The notes beneath the pieces were generated by a model. The model did no database searches. It saw only the letters and a program-made list of their open reading frames with translations, and was not told the origin of the DNA. Both the position numbers and the translations under genes were made by a program. Shown here piece by piece: positions 7,264 through 14,815 of a stretch of DNA of 21,446 bases. The stretch is taken from the IMG/VR virus record IMGVR_UViG_3300025671_000640, positions 1 through 21,446 of that record; one strand, written 5' to 3'. The first letter of the stretch is position 1. Every line of letters starts with the position of its first letter. Origin of the DNA: a virus.

Positions 7264-8844
7264 TTACATTTGTGGTGGTTGTTGTTGCATCATTTGTTGA
7301 GCCATCTCAGCATTAGCTTGTTCACGACGTTGATCAACTTGTGCTAGTTGTCCAGCTTGTTGTGCCATAGCCATCTGTGCTTGTTGTTGCATAGCGGCTT
7401 GTTGTTGTTGCTGAACTTCTTGCATACTCTTAACAAGGTTCAAGACTTCAATACCTTGTGAAGCAGCTAATCGTTTGATGACCTCTTCAGGATTGATGTA
7501 GGTTTGAAGGGCTTCCGGTCCCATTGTTTGTGCAATAGTACCGAGGAATTGTGCCAAGCTTTCACGATCTTGACCACGACCTAATGCATTGATGCCTGCA
7601 ACAATAGTAGGTCGTACAATGTCACCCTTAGGTAAGCGAGGAATATCGCCAACCTTTTGTGCAACACTGAGTTTACGATTTAGATACGGTACCAAAAACT
7701 CAACAGTCAAAAGGGAAAATAGTCCACCGAGTTGTTGTTCGAGTTCAAGTTGTGTGAGTCGTACTTCCTCAGCTGTGGTGCGTTCACTTTGCCGTACAGT
7801 AAGGATAAGGAATGCATCACTTAGACGTTGTGTTAGTGTACCAATCATTTGGTAAGCAGTTTGGAAGTCTGCTGTTTTACCAACTTGTACAACACCAATG
7901 TCATCTGGGCGACCTTGGATGATAGCACCGTTACCAGCTTTAGCAAGTGTAGCAGGTTTAGTCGTACTTGATGGGGAGACAGTGAAGACCACTTTAGCAG
8001 CAGCAGCAGATCCCTCTACCACTGCTTGTGACAGTGCTTCAAGTGACTTAAGATCACCAATAAATTCTTCCACACGACCACGACCATAGACTTCACCATC
8101 TACATGGTTAAACCTAAGCACCAACCAAGGTGTTGATTCCTTCGGTGCTTTACCTTGAGATCCAGGTAGTTGTTCCCCATTGATTTCTTGATGCCAGATC
8201 CAACGATTGTTATCTAAAGTACAATGTGTGTAGACATCAACCTCATCTTCATGAGACCTGGATTCATCCATTGGCTCATTGGGTTGAGGATCTTTATAAT
8301 TGGGGTAAAATTTTTTCAGTATTTTTTTCGAGATTGTTTCCTTTGTTACGATCTCAATAACATTACCGTTGCCATCTCTATCTACTACATAACGGTTCAA
8401 AGGATAAAGCTTAAGCCCATCCTTACCCATAAAGATAAGAGCATTACCAGCTACAACAAGATGCTTAAGTGCTTGGTGTACAACGACACGATCACCTGAA
8501 GCTGCAATAGCCTCCATGATAATACGTTCTACTTTAGCAAACGACAAGTCAAGTTCTGATCTAATCTCAGGACCTAGTTCTTGACCAAGGTTGATATCAT
8601 TAACCTGTAGCTTAAAGAAACTGGTTTGAGGTGGTAGTAGAGCTAACATCAATTTAGATGCTAGAGTGACTACCCCCTTTGCACCAACGCTTTGCCACGG
8701 GGTTGTTAGTTTGATAGATCCTTTGGTGTAGACCTCATCCTCTCGGATAAGATAAGGAAGAGTTAGATCGGCTGCCTGTCTAGCAGTGTTTAGAAACTGG
8801 GCACGGTCTGAAGACAATCTGTCATAACGAATTTTAGCAGTCAT
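7264..8844 (-). CDS. Portal (head-tail connector) protein, T7 gp8-like
   Basis: A 526-residue protein, close to T7 gp8 (536). Typical blocks are LTLPYLI near residue 30, TPWQSVGAKGVVTLASKLML and LALLPPQTSFFKL. The core continues with VDGEVYGRGRVEEFIGDLKSLE and ERTTAEEVRLTQLELEQQLG, and the last 60 residues are rich in Gln, Met and Ala. It should form the dodecameric ring at the capsid vertex through which DNA is packaged and released. The ATG overlaps the stop of the gene upstream (TGATG). The call is firm. Confidence 0.96.
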   Translation of the reverse strand: MTAKIRYDRLSSDRAQFLNTARQAADLTLPYLIREDEVYTKGSIKLTTPWQSVGAKGVVTLASKLMLALLPPQTSFFKLQVNDINLGQELGPEIRSELDLSFAKVERIIMEAIAASGDRVVVHQALKHLVVAGNALIFMGKDGLKLYPLNRYVVDRDGNGNVIEIVTKETISKKILKKFYPNYKDPQPNEPMDESRSHEDEVDVYTHCTLDNNRWIWHQEINGEQLPGSQGKAPKESTPWLVLRFNHVDGEVYGRGRVEEFIGDLKSLEALSQAVVEGSAAAAKVVFTVSPSSTTKPATLAKAGNGAIIQGRPDDIGVVQVGKTADFQTAYQMIGTLTQRLSDAFLILTVRQSERTTAEEVRLTQLELEQQLGGLFSLLTVEFLVPYLNRKLSVAQKVGDIPRLPKGDIVRPTIVAGINALGRGQDRESLAQFLGTIAQTMGPEALQTYINPEEVIKRLAASQGIEVLNLVKSMQEVQQQQQAAMQQQAQMAMAQQAGQLAQVDQRREQANAEMAQQMMQQQPPQM

Positions 8845-9671
8845 CAGACGTTAATAACAGTAGGTACTTGTGAAGCTGCAGAGGCAGACAATGTAGGTGA
8901 AGTAAAGGCAATAGGTACAGAAGAAGCTGACTGAGGACGATATTTAAATCCCTCAGTACCAGCAAGTTTATTCTGGTTATATCCAATACCAAGCTGAAGG
9001 TTAGCAGGAGATGTCTGACGACTAGAGTTAATCATAAATGCGCGATTATCAGCAGCTTCTTGCTCTGCAAGGGCAGCGTTTTGTGCCATCTGTTGCTGGT
9101 ACATTGCTTGTGAATTAGCAATACCTGCTGTCATCATAGCACTTAGATCAGCCATTTGTTGTTGATTAGCAGCTGTAGATGCCGCCATCATCTCCAAGAA
9201 TGGAGCCATAATGCTGGTGTAGTCAGGGCCAGCTGGTGCTTGCGAACCACCAAGTTGTTGCTGGGATGGCGTCATTGGGGAAGAAGAGGAAGCCGCAGCT
9301 AAATTAGGATCCGAAGCAGAAGTTAGAGTTTGGGTTTGGTTGGAGCCACGTGGGGCAATGTTAACTATTGGAACTCCATTTTGAGTACCGCTGGTACCCT
9401 GGTAAACATTTCCAGGGTCAATAACCAGACCTTCCAAAGGTGCTAAAGCCTGTTTAGCAGCCGCTTCGGCAGCACTAGCTGAAGGTGCAGGTGTAGATAT
9501 CGATGCATTATAAGTTTTTACAGCACCCGCACCAATATCAATATTAAGTTTTTGAGCTTTGGCAAGAACTTCAGCTACACTTTTACCAGTTTGTTTAGCA
9601 ATTTTTTCAGCCTCTTTCCCACTAAGAGTGCCGCCAACTTCTCTGATCAGTTCAGATAACGACTTAGCCAT
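8844..9671 (-). CDS. Ala/Gln/Ser-rich protein of unknown function before the portal
   Basis: A 275-residue protein. The start at ATG 9671 is chosen over an upstream in-frame start because GGAGGAG lies 4 bases before it. Residues 1-45 (SLSELIREVGGTLSGKEAEK and on) look like a small helical, possibly helix-turn-helix, unit. The middle is low complexity, with repeated QQQM, MAAS and NQQQMADL patterns (about residues 150-215). The tail is probably extended. No known domain is recognised. Its place just before the portal is where T7 has the small virion proteins 6.7 and 7.3, so a minor virion or tail-assembly part is a reasonable guess. Both ends overlap neighbouring genes. Confidence 0.8.
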   Translation of the reverse strand: MAKSLSELIREVGGTLSGKEAEKIAKQTGKSVAEVLAKAQKLNIDIGAGAVKTYNASISTPAPSASAAEAAAKQALAPLEGLVIDPGNVYQGTSGTQNGVPIVNIAPRGSNQTQTLTSASDPNLAAASSSSPMTPSQQQLGGSQAPAGPDYTSIMAPFLEMMAASTAANQQQMADLSAMMTAGIANSQAMYQQQMAQNAALAEQEAADNRAFMINSSRQTSPANLQLGIGYNQNKLAGTEGFKYRPQSASSVPIAFTSPTLSASAASQVPTVINV

Positions 9672-9867
9672 CGTTCTCCTCCATATAATTGATGACCCAC
9701 TCAACGACACTACGTTGACCAGATCGGTACATAACTTGTTCCATTGTCATATCAGGTGTAGGGTTGGTTGGTGGAAATATCTCGTCTAACTTGGTAAGCA
9801 TGGCATTAGCTGTCATGCCACGTACATCTAGTAGACTAAGCGTATTGGGGGAGGTTGGGGTTTGCAT
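9664..9867 (-). CDS. Small conserved-looking protein, unknown function (MYRSGQRSVVEW)
   Basis: A 67-residue protein from ATG 9867 (a TTG two codons upstream is possible). The C-terminal part TMEQVMYRSGQRSVVEWVIN followed by YMEEND looks conserved and helical; I recall similar short proteins in other T7-like cyanophages, with no known function. It overlaps the end of the RNR small-subunit gene by 32 bases and the next gene by 8 bases, so it is held in a tight translational chain. Confidence 0.7.
   Translation of the reverse strand: MQTPTSPNTLSLLDVRGMTANAMLTKLDEIFPPTNPTPDMTMEQVMYRSGQRSVVEWVINYMEENDG
9676..9682 (-). promoter_or_regulatory. Strong Shine-Dalgarno for the pre-portal gene
   Basis: GGAGGAG on the minus strand, 4 bases before the ATG at 9671 and lying inside the end of the upstream 67-codon gene. 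It is one of the few clear ribosome sites in this window and fixes the start of the 275-residue protein. Confidence 0.75.
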
Positions 9868-10552
9868 GTTCAAAGAAAGCAGGCATACGTGCCCGACGTG
9901 TGTCAGAAAGTTCAGGTGCCTTCCCTTGATACATCAAGCTATCGCTGGAATCCAGCCAAAATTTTTTGTTCAAATATTTAAGGGAGTTACTAGAACTCAA
10001 TGGTTGCATCACCCAGTTGATAGTTGCCTTACGCAGTTTATCAAGAGAAGGACTGATATCAAGCCCCAACTCACGACAAACAAGGCTATTGGTAGCAACA
10101 TGTACTTGTTCATCACGACTGATATCAGCGCTTACTGTTCGGAGTCCAGCATCACCGTTAAATCGGAAGAACGGGAGGAGCACAAAGAAAATTGCACGCT
10201 CGGCAACAAGTGCTTTGAGGAGCGTGTGATCTGGATGAGCAACCCAGGCGTCACGAAGTCGTTTTGCTTCTGCCTCAGCTTCTTCATCAACGCCGATAGC
10301 ATTGGCGATGTAACCGAGTGCAAGGTCATGGTTCTCTTCGTCCTTGATATTGGACAGAAGAATGTCCCTTGCCATTTCTGGTACTTCAGTTTTGAGAGCA
10401 TCTTTGATAAAGTCACCAACTGGTAATTCCATATGTCGAATAGCCAAGGCACGGTAGATAGTTTCTTCCGCACCATCAACAAGTTTACCAGCAGTTGTTT
10501 GGACAGGAGTCCATGTACGTTTACGATCTAATAGTTTTTGATAAGGGTTCAT
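9836..10552 (-). CDS. nrdB: Ribonucleotide reductase small subunit-like diiron protein
   Basis: A 238-residue ferritin-like protein. Six likely metal ligands are in the expected order: E42, E72-x-x-H75, E118, E148-x-x-H151. The spacing E42 to E72 (30) is close to that in E. coli NrdB (31). The residue four after H75, which carries the stable radical tyrosine in classical class Ia R2, is Leu79; a Tyr lies at 81. A Tyr at 237, next to the C-terminus, may serve radical transfer. R2 proteins usually have 320-375 residues, so this is compact. The ATG overlaps the large-subunit stop (ATGA), which fixes the start over an upstream TTG and ties the two into one operon. It should form the radical-generating partner of the upstream protein. 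Confidence 0.75.
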   Translation of the reverse strand: MNPYQKLLDRKRTWTPVQTTAGKLVDGAEETIYRALAIRHMELPVGDFIKDALKTEVPEMARDILLSNIKDEENHDLALGYIANAIGVDEEAEAEAKRLRDAWVAHPDHTLLKALVAERAIFFVLLPFFRFNGDAGLRTVSADISRDEQVHVATNSLVCRELGLDISPSLDKLRKATINWVMQPLSSSNSLKYLNKKFWLDSSDSLMYQGKAPELSDTRRARMPAFFEHANPNLPQYA

Positions 10553-11949
10553 TCGCCGCAATTACAATCAGGAGCAGGATCATTTAGAATCGACTCCAGG
10601 TAATCGTCAACTTCAGCTTCATCCAATGCAGCATAGACATTAGATTTGTCTTGAGTATCTCCCATCACCTGAAGCGAATAGTAAAGGGAGGTTTGAGGAG
10701 AATCCAACCACTCTTCTATAAATGCCTCATCATAGGTGATCACATCAGACCAACTATTGAACGAATAGCCATGAAGAAGTCCCGTTTTATCTAGCATCTT
10801 GACGATGCCATTTGCTACATTGAAGTAGTCATCCCAGCCAACTTCAGACGCAATCTCAACCGGACCATAGTCGAAGCTCTGGACGCCAAACGTACCGCTA
10901 TCACGGTCTACCTGACGGGCGATGGGAGGTGCGATCTCAGGACAAGTTGTATAACCATCGAGATCGGTATAGCGGTAGCTGCAGCTAGCAGTAGGAGCGA
11001 TAGCAAAGGCTCGGTCCATCTTGTTGAACTTAGCTACCTCAGCAGCAGCCTGAACACCAGCGGCAATCTCCTCAGCAAGAATAGTAGCGGGAGTACATTC
11101 GTAATCAAGCCCAGAATTTACCTGTTGAAGAGCTTGACCAAATTGCTTATAAGTTACACCATGCCGCTTAAGCATGTTTGCCAACCCAAGGAGTCCGAGA
11201 CCGACTTGGCGATCAGTCTCTGAAGGGAGGTACTCTCCGCTTTCTCCAACACCTGTTTTGCTGTGGAGGGCGCACAGCTCGGACATTCCATGGACAAATG
11301 CACCTTGAATGTCATCGAGTTCACATCCGCCGAGGTTGACATGTTGCAATAGACATGTTCCGCGTGAGGGCAGGTATACCTCCAAGCATACGTTACCCCG
11401 GATTCGATTTCCATTTTTGTCTACCTTTGTTTTGTTGAGCCAGATGTCACCACGCTTGATCCCTTCAAGCAATGCTTCTCGGATGTTGGTTGGACATTCA
11501 TTCCACCAGTGTTGGTTAATGTTGACGCAACGCTTAACCCAAGGAAGCTCACTACGGCTAGCAGTGATAAAGTCAAGCACATCAGGATGGTTGAGATCAA
11601 GATGACATACAACTGCTCCATTACGGTAAGTACCTCCACGCCTCAAGATTTCGTTGAGTGTGGAGTAGATTTTTGCAAATGATACAGGGCCAGAAGCTAC
11701 CAGAAGGTCTTGACCTTTACGTGTTTCTGTACCCTTGGGGCGGAGCTTACTGAGGTGAACCGCCACACCTGCACCGTATCGGAGTGCATGGCTGACAAAA
11801 CGCCAACTGGCTTCGATTCCATTTTCTCCTTCCATAGTGTCTTCCACGACAAAGACGGTACAGGAGACAGGCAGGCGAGAGGTTGGATCATCAATCCAAG
11901 ATTGTACACGCCCAGTACGGGCGATTAGTTCTATGGTGGAGCTAGACAT
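10549..11949 (-). CDS. nrdA: Ribonucleotide reductase large subunit, compact, class I-like
   Basis: A 466-residue reductase that makes deoxynucleotides for phage DNA. The catalytic pattern is complete: C30 and C199 as the redox pair, N186-V-C188-L-E190 as the active-site Asn, radical Cys and Glu, APTASCS (318-324) as a phosphate loop, and a C-terminal CNC (462-464) to accept electrons from thioredoxin. A Tyr pair (SLYYSL, 423-424) matches the radical-transfer pair Y730-Y731 of class I enzymes, which class II enzymes lack. Class I subunits usually exceed 700 residues; this one lacks the N-terminal ATP-cone and is shortened elsewhere. Related cyanophage enzymes were long labelled class II. The small-subunit-like gene directly downstream supports class I. 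Confidence 0.9.
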   Translation of the reverse strand: MSSSTIELIARTGRVQSWIDDPTSRLPVSCTVFVVEDTMEGENGIEASWRFVSHALRYGAGVAVHLSKLRPKGTETRKGQDLLVASGPVSFAKIYSTLNEILRRGGTYRNGAVVCHLDLNHPDVLDFITASRSELPWVKRCVNINQHWWNECPTNIREALLEGIKRGDIWLNKTKVDKNGNRIRGNVCLEVYLPSRGTCLLQHVNLGGCELDDIQGAFVHGMSELCALHSKTGVGESGEYLPSETDRQVGLGLLGLANMLKRHGVTYKQFGQALQQVNSGLDYECTPATILAEEIAAGVQAAAEVAKFNKMDRAFAIAPTASCSYRYTDLDGYTTCPEIAPPIARQVDRDSGTFGVQSFDYGPVEIASEVGWDDYFNVANGIVKMLDKTGLLHGYSFNSWSDVITYDEAFIEEWLDSPQTSLYYSLQVMGDTQDKSNVYAALDEAEVDDYLESILNDPAPDCNCGE

Positions 11950-11951
11950 TA

Positions 11952-12341
11952 TTAAACAAGATCAGTAAGTGTGGGTTCTTTATAGTTCGGTCCCTTTAGA
12001 ACCTTACCGTCTTCACGGCGAATAGGTTGCCCATCCTCATCAAGCTTACTCATGTTGCTTTGGTGGACACGATTGAGAGCTTCATCAAGATCCCAACCAA
12101 GGTTTTCTGCATATTGATAGCAGACATAAACTAGGTCAGCTAGTTCCTTTAGACACTCAGTTGCGTTAACACGGAGACCCATGATGAGTTGATTCTCAGA
12201 GTCTAGGAACTCTTTAAACTCCTCAACGATCAAACTCCGTTGCATAGTCCGTGAAGCTGGACTCGTACTGTTCCTGACCTGGAAACTTTTCCTGAACTCC
12301 TTTGCTTGGACGCTGATAAAGGATTTGGCTTTCAAGCTCAT
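11952..12341 (-). CDS. MazG-like nucleotide pyrophosphohydrolase
   Basis: A 129-residue all-alpha NTP-pyrophosphohydrolase of the MazG/PRA-PH type. The metal-binding helices are visible as RSLIVEEFKEFLDSENQ and LKELADLVYVCYQYAENLGW, followed by NRVHQSNMSKLDEDGQPI and KGPNYKEP, a tail shared with phage members. It hydrolyses nucleoside triphosphates to monophosphates; in phage it may alter nucleotide pools or the host stringent signal. The start at ATG 12341 is kept because VQAKEFRKSFQV aligns with the first helix of the family. This makes the gene overlap the DUF3310 gene by 119 bases in another frame. An ATG at 12245 would shorten it but lose that helix. The RNR gene follows after 2 bases. 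Confidence 0.85.
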   Translation of the reverse strand: MSLKAKSFISVQAKEFRKSFQVRNSTSPASRTMQRSLIVEEFKEFLDSENQLIMGLRVNATECLKELADLVYVCYQYAENLGWDLDEALNRVHQSNMSKLDEDGQPIRREDGKVLKGPNYKEPTLTDLV

Positions 12342-12522
12342 TTTGTAGATAGTGGATTGCTTTAGTGAGGTCTTCTACTTTGCTGTCTTTGTAACCAGCA
12401 CGGCAGATATATTTGATGGCATTACCAAGATGGAAGTTCAGTCCTTGGTCTCGGATGAAATCCCAGACTTCTACTGCCCCTCGCTTGTAGTAGCTTGGAC
12501 CTTGGAGGTTGGAGTGGGCCAT
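12223..12522 (-). CDS. DUF3310 family protein
   Basis: A 99-residue protein. The block YKRGAVEVWDFIRDQGLNFH, then LGNAIKYICRAGYKDSK and DLTKAIHYLQNEL is the DUF3310 signature, frequent in phages and of unknown biochemical role. The last 37 residues lie beyond the domain and are encoded in the stretch shared with the MazG-like gene. The start ATG at 12522 lies inside the nblA-like gene (52-base overlap). Neighbours suggest a link to nucleotide metabolism, but that is context only. Confidence 0.85.
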   Translation of the reverse strand: MAHSNLQGPSYYKRGAVEVWDFIRDQGLNFHLGNAIKYICRAGYKDSKVEDLTKAIHYLQNELESQILYQRPSKGVQEKFPGQEQYESSFTDYATEFDR

Positions 12523-12725
12523 TTCTTAACTAGGTTAGACATTGAATTACTAAGCACAAAGCACTGACGCTGTAGTGCAAGGAATATTGTGATTACATCT
12601 TCCAGTTTTGTTTCTGGATGACGTAGTGCATTTTCAATCTGTTTGAGTTTGAACTCTTGCTCCATTGTCAGCGTGACAATCGGGGCTGGGAGTCCAAAGT
12701 CTTGGTTCTTGATTGGTGAAATCAT
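12471..12725 (-). CDS. nblA: NblA-like phycobilisome degradation adaptor
   Basis: An 84-residue protein. The core TLTMEQEFKLKQIENAL (18-34) matches the NblA opening L-S/T-L-EQEFKL, and the second half IFLALQRQCFVLSNSMSNLV followed by KKW matches the long helix ending in LLKxxW. NblA is about 60 residues, an antiparallel helix pair that links phycobiliproteins to Clp protease. Phage copies are known and are active in at least one uncultured marine cyanophage, to my recollection. Here 17 residues precede the core and 14 follow it. ATG 12725 is chosen (a GTG lies 3 codons upstream). It overlaps the exonuclease gene by 92 bases and DUF3310 by 52. It would free amino acids and change light harvesting in the host. 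The similarity is short, so the call needs a profile search. Confidence 0.68.
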   Translation of the reverse strand: MISPIKNQDFGLPAPIVTLTMEQEFKLKQIENALRHPETKLEDVITIFLALQRQCFVLSNSMSNLVKKWPTPTSKVQATTSEGQ

Positions 12726-13401
12726 AGTCTTCACATTGAAGGATCTTTGCTAGTCGTGCATTTTGCAATGCAACTGACTCATCGAGACCCTTCTCCATGA
12801 AGGCATCTACGACAGTCTTCCAGTTATCACCTTTCTCTGCTAGAAGTGCTGCTGCACGTTTTACACCAATACCAGGGACACCAGCGTAACCATCAGTCTG
12901 ATCACCAGCCATTGTTTGAATAAGATGCCAACGGTAACCCTCTTCGGGAGTAATGGTCACTACTTCCTGGGTGAAGTCGTATAACTCACCAGGAATCTGT
13001 CGCATATCTTTATCAGGACTGCAGATGATATGACCTGGTTCTTTAGTGGCGTAGATGCCCATTGCATCATCAGCTTCAAGAGTAGGCATGATCACCACAT
13101 GGTAGTCTTCCTTGAGTTTATTGATGACCCTTTTGTAGCCGCACGGTTTCTTTCTATTACGGTGTCCTTTATAAGCTGGGTCAATAGATTTACGAAAGTT
13201 GATACTATCAGAAAAGAACAAAATAGAATCATCAAAACATCCAAGGTCAGAAGCGATGTTGTAGAGTTCTCGTTCAACGTATTTATAAGCTTCTGAGAAT
13301 TGGGAGGTGACGACGATAACATCTTCTCCGAAATCAATTTCAGTTTCTGTTCCGGCACAACACTTATAGACGATATAATCCGCATCTATTAAAAGGCTCA
13401 C
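12634..13401 (-). CDS. 5'-3' exonuclease, FEN/T7 gp6-like
   Basis: A 255-residue nuclease of the PIN/FEN superfamily. The first strand LLIDADYIVYK holds D6 and D8; LEADDAMGIY and SPDKDMRQI supply further metal-binding acids; GDQTDGYAGVPGIGVKRAAA is the helix-hairpin-helix DNA-binding part. In T7 the matching gp6 removes RNA primers and degrades host DNA. The start is GTG at 13401, supported by the 4-base GTGA overlap with the upstream gene's stop and by the position of the first strand. No ATG lies nearer. The 3' end overlaps the nblA-like gene. Confidence 0.93.
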   Translation of the reverse strand: MSLLIDADYIVYKCCAGTETEIDFGEDVIVVTSQFSEAYKYVERELYNIASDLGCFDDSILFFSDSINFRKSIDPAYKGHRNRKKPCGYKRVINKLKEDYHVVIMPTLEADDAMGIYATKEPGHIICSPDKDMRQIPGELYDFTQEVVTITPEEGYRWHLIQTMAGDQTDGYAGVPGIGVKRAAALLAEKGDNWKTVVDAFMEKGLDESVALQNARLAKILQCEDYDFTNQEPRLWTPSPDCHADNGARVQTQTD

Positions 13402-13535
13402 CTTCCCTGTCCTCGCTTGAGCTTACGCCCATGCGAAGGGAGGCTACGACGACCATTACCTTGACGGGTGTGTTTGTATTTAGCACGAGACTGAAACTCT
13501 ACTCGTCCCAATGCAGTTTTAGATTTAACAGCCAT
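13398..13535 (-). CDS. Small basic cyanophage protein between polymerase and exonuclease
   Basis: A 45-residue protein, MAVKSKTALGRVEFQSRAKY then KHTRQGNGRRSLPSHGRKL and a basic end. Very rich in Arg and Lys. The pattern KxxxGRVEF...TRQGNG..S.P.HGRK....GQGR is, as I recall, widespread in cyanophages of several types, with unknown function; nucleic-acid binding is a natural guess. ATG start, 11 bases after the polymerase stop; its TGA overlaps the GTG of the exonuclease, so the two are coupled. Confidence 0.8.
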   Translation of the reverse strand: MAVKSKTALGRVEFQSRAKYKHTRQGNGRRSLPSHGRKLKRGQGR

Positions 13536-13546
13536 ATGTTTGGTGG

Positions 13547-14815
13547 TTAGTGTACATCTGCCCAGGTCTGACCTACCTTAGCTTCCGCTTCGATAGGGAT
13601 TCTCAGGTTATAAGTTTCCCCAGCCATCAGGGCAGATAATGTTAGTGCTGAAGAAAGTGTATCAGAATATTCAGGTGGACATTCAAACTGCACCTCATCA
13701 TGCACAAATGCTAGTTGGTGTGCATTAATTTCACACGTTTTGATTGTATCGTGAATGTGAATCATCCACTGTTTAGCTACAATACCTGCGCTCCCTTGGA
13801 GTAGGTAGTTAAGGGCTTTGTGGCTACCATCAACAGTGCAGCGGCGACCGTCACACAGGTTAATGTAACCAGATTCCGCTTTGGACTTAACCGCAGTAAC
13901 CAGTTTCTCAAGTCCTGGAATTGCATCCATGTAAGCTTGACGTATCTCAGCCCCTTTCTTTTTAGCGGCTTGCGGCGATAGTTGTGGGTCATAAGATAAT
14001 CCGATCTTGTGGTCACCGGCTCCGTACAGAAAGGCATAAGTTACAGTCTTTACTAGACGACGAGAGATTCCAATCTTATCTGCATTTTCTTGGTGAATGT
14101 CACCGTTGAGAAGAACGTCACCGTACCTGCCTCCATCATATCGGGCAAGGTAGTGTGCGAGCATCCGTAGTTCAATCCCTGCGAGATCAGCACCAACCAT
14201 GACATGGCCAGGGCTAGCGCGGAATAGCTTTCTAAATTCAAGATCACTAGGTACCTGTGCTAAGTTTGGATTGCGGTGAGCACATCGAAATGTGTTCGTA
14301 GCAACAGAGCAGTGGTGATGGATACGATTGTTTCGTACCAGCTTTAGCCAAGCGTTGTTACCTTCAGACAACATACCAAGCTTTTTGGTTGTCTCAAAGC
14401 AACATAAGAACTGCAGAGCTTCCTCTGTGCCTATGTCCTTGAGTGTTGTCTCATCAATCACCGCCTTGCCAGTGTTGGTTGTTTTATCAGGTTTCCAACC
14501 ATGATGTGTTTTCATGATCCAGGCAATGTGATCACGACTGGTAGGGCTGAACTCCTTCAGTCTAGTGAAAGTAGCTCCGGCGATGTATCCTTGGGTTCGA
14601 TTAGGTCGTTTAGGAGTAAACTCCGGTCCAGCAACGTAAGGGTACCGCTTCCGTAGTAGCTGATTAAGATTATCAAGCTCGGTATAGAGAGTTTGTGCAA
14701 GTTCCCATGCAGCTGGCTCATCAAAAAACCATCCATGTAATTCTTGCTCGGTGAGGATTTCTGCGACACGATGCTCTAGTGCGATCCATTTAGGAATGGT
14801 TGAAAGTGTTTCCAA
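13547..14815 (-). CDS. DNA polymerase, polymerase domain (family A, T7 gp5-like), split gene
   Basis: A 422-residue frame holding the whole polymerase domain. Motif A is GADLAGIELRMLAHY (D210), the O-helix carries R252, K256 and Y260 (matching T7 R518, K522, Y526), and motif C is FVHDEVQF (H372-D373-E374). The first part IALEHRVAEILTEQELHGWF follows directly on the exonuclease domain in T7, but here it is in a different frame. The only start is TTG at 14815, as a TAA lies two codons upstream. The thioredoxin-binding loop, about 76 residues in T7, is cut to about 30 (residues 58-90). The domain looks functional. It may be a true separate subunit, a product of frameshifting, or a sequencing artefact. 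Confidence 0.93.
   Translation of the reverse strand: METLSTIPKWIALEHRVAEILTEQELHGWFFDEPAAWELAQTLYTELDNLNQLLRKRYPYVAGPEFTPKRPNRTQGYIAGATFTRLKEFSPTSRDHIAWIMKTHHGWKPDKTTNTGKAVIDETTLKDIGTEEALQFLCCFETTKKLGMLSEGNNAWLKLVRNNRIHHHCSVATNTFRCAHRNPNLAQVPSDLEFRKLFRASPGHVMVGADLAGIELRMLAHYLARYDGGRYGDVLLNGDIHQENADKIGISRRLVKTVTYAFLYGAGDHKIGLSYDPQLSPQAAKKKGAEIRQAYMDAIPGLEKLVTAVKSKAESGYINLCDGRRCTVDGSHKALNYLLQGSAGIVAKQWMIHIHDTIKTCEINAHQLAFVHDEVQFECPPEYSDTLSSALTLSALMAGETYNLRIPIEAEAKVGQTWADVH

Noticed and set aside
9764-10426. A 220-codon plus-strand frame opposite the RNR small-subunit gene
   Set aside because: It is antisense to a gene with clear metal-binding motifs and start-stop overlaps; the translation shows no known domain.
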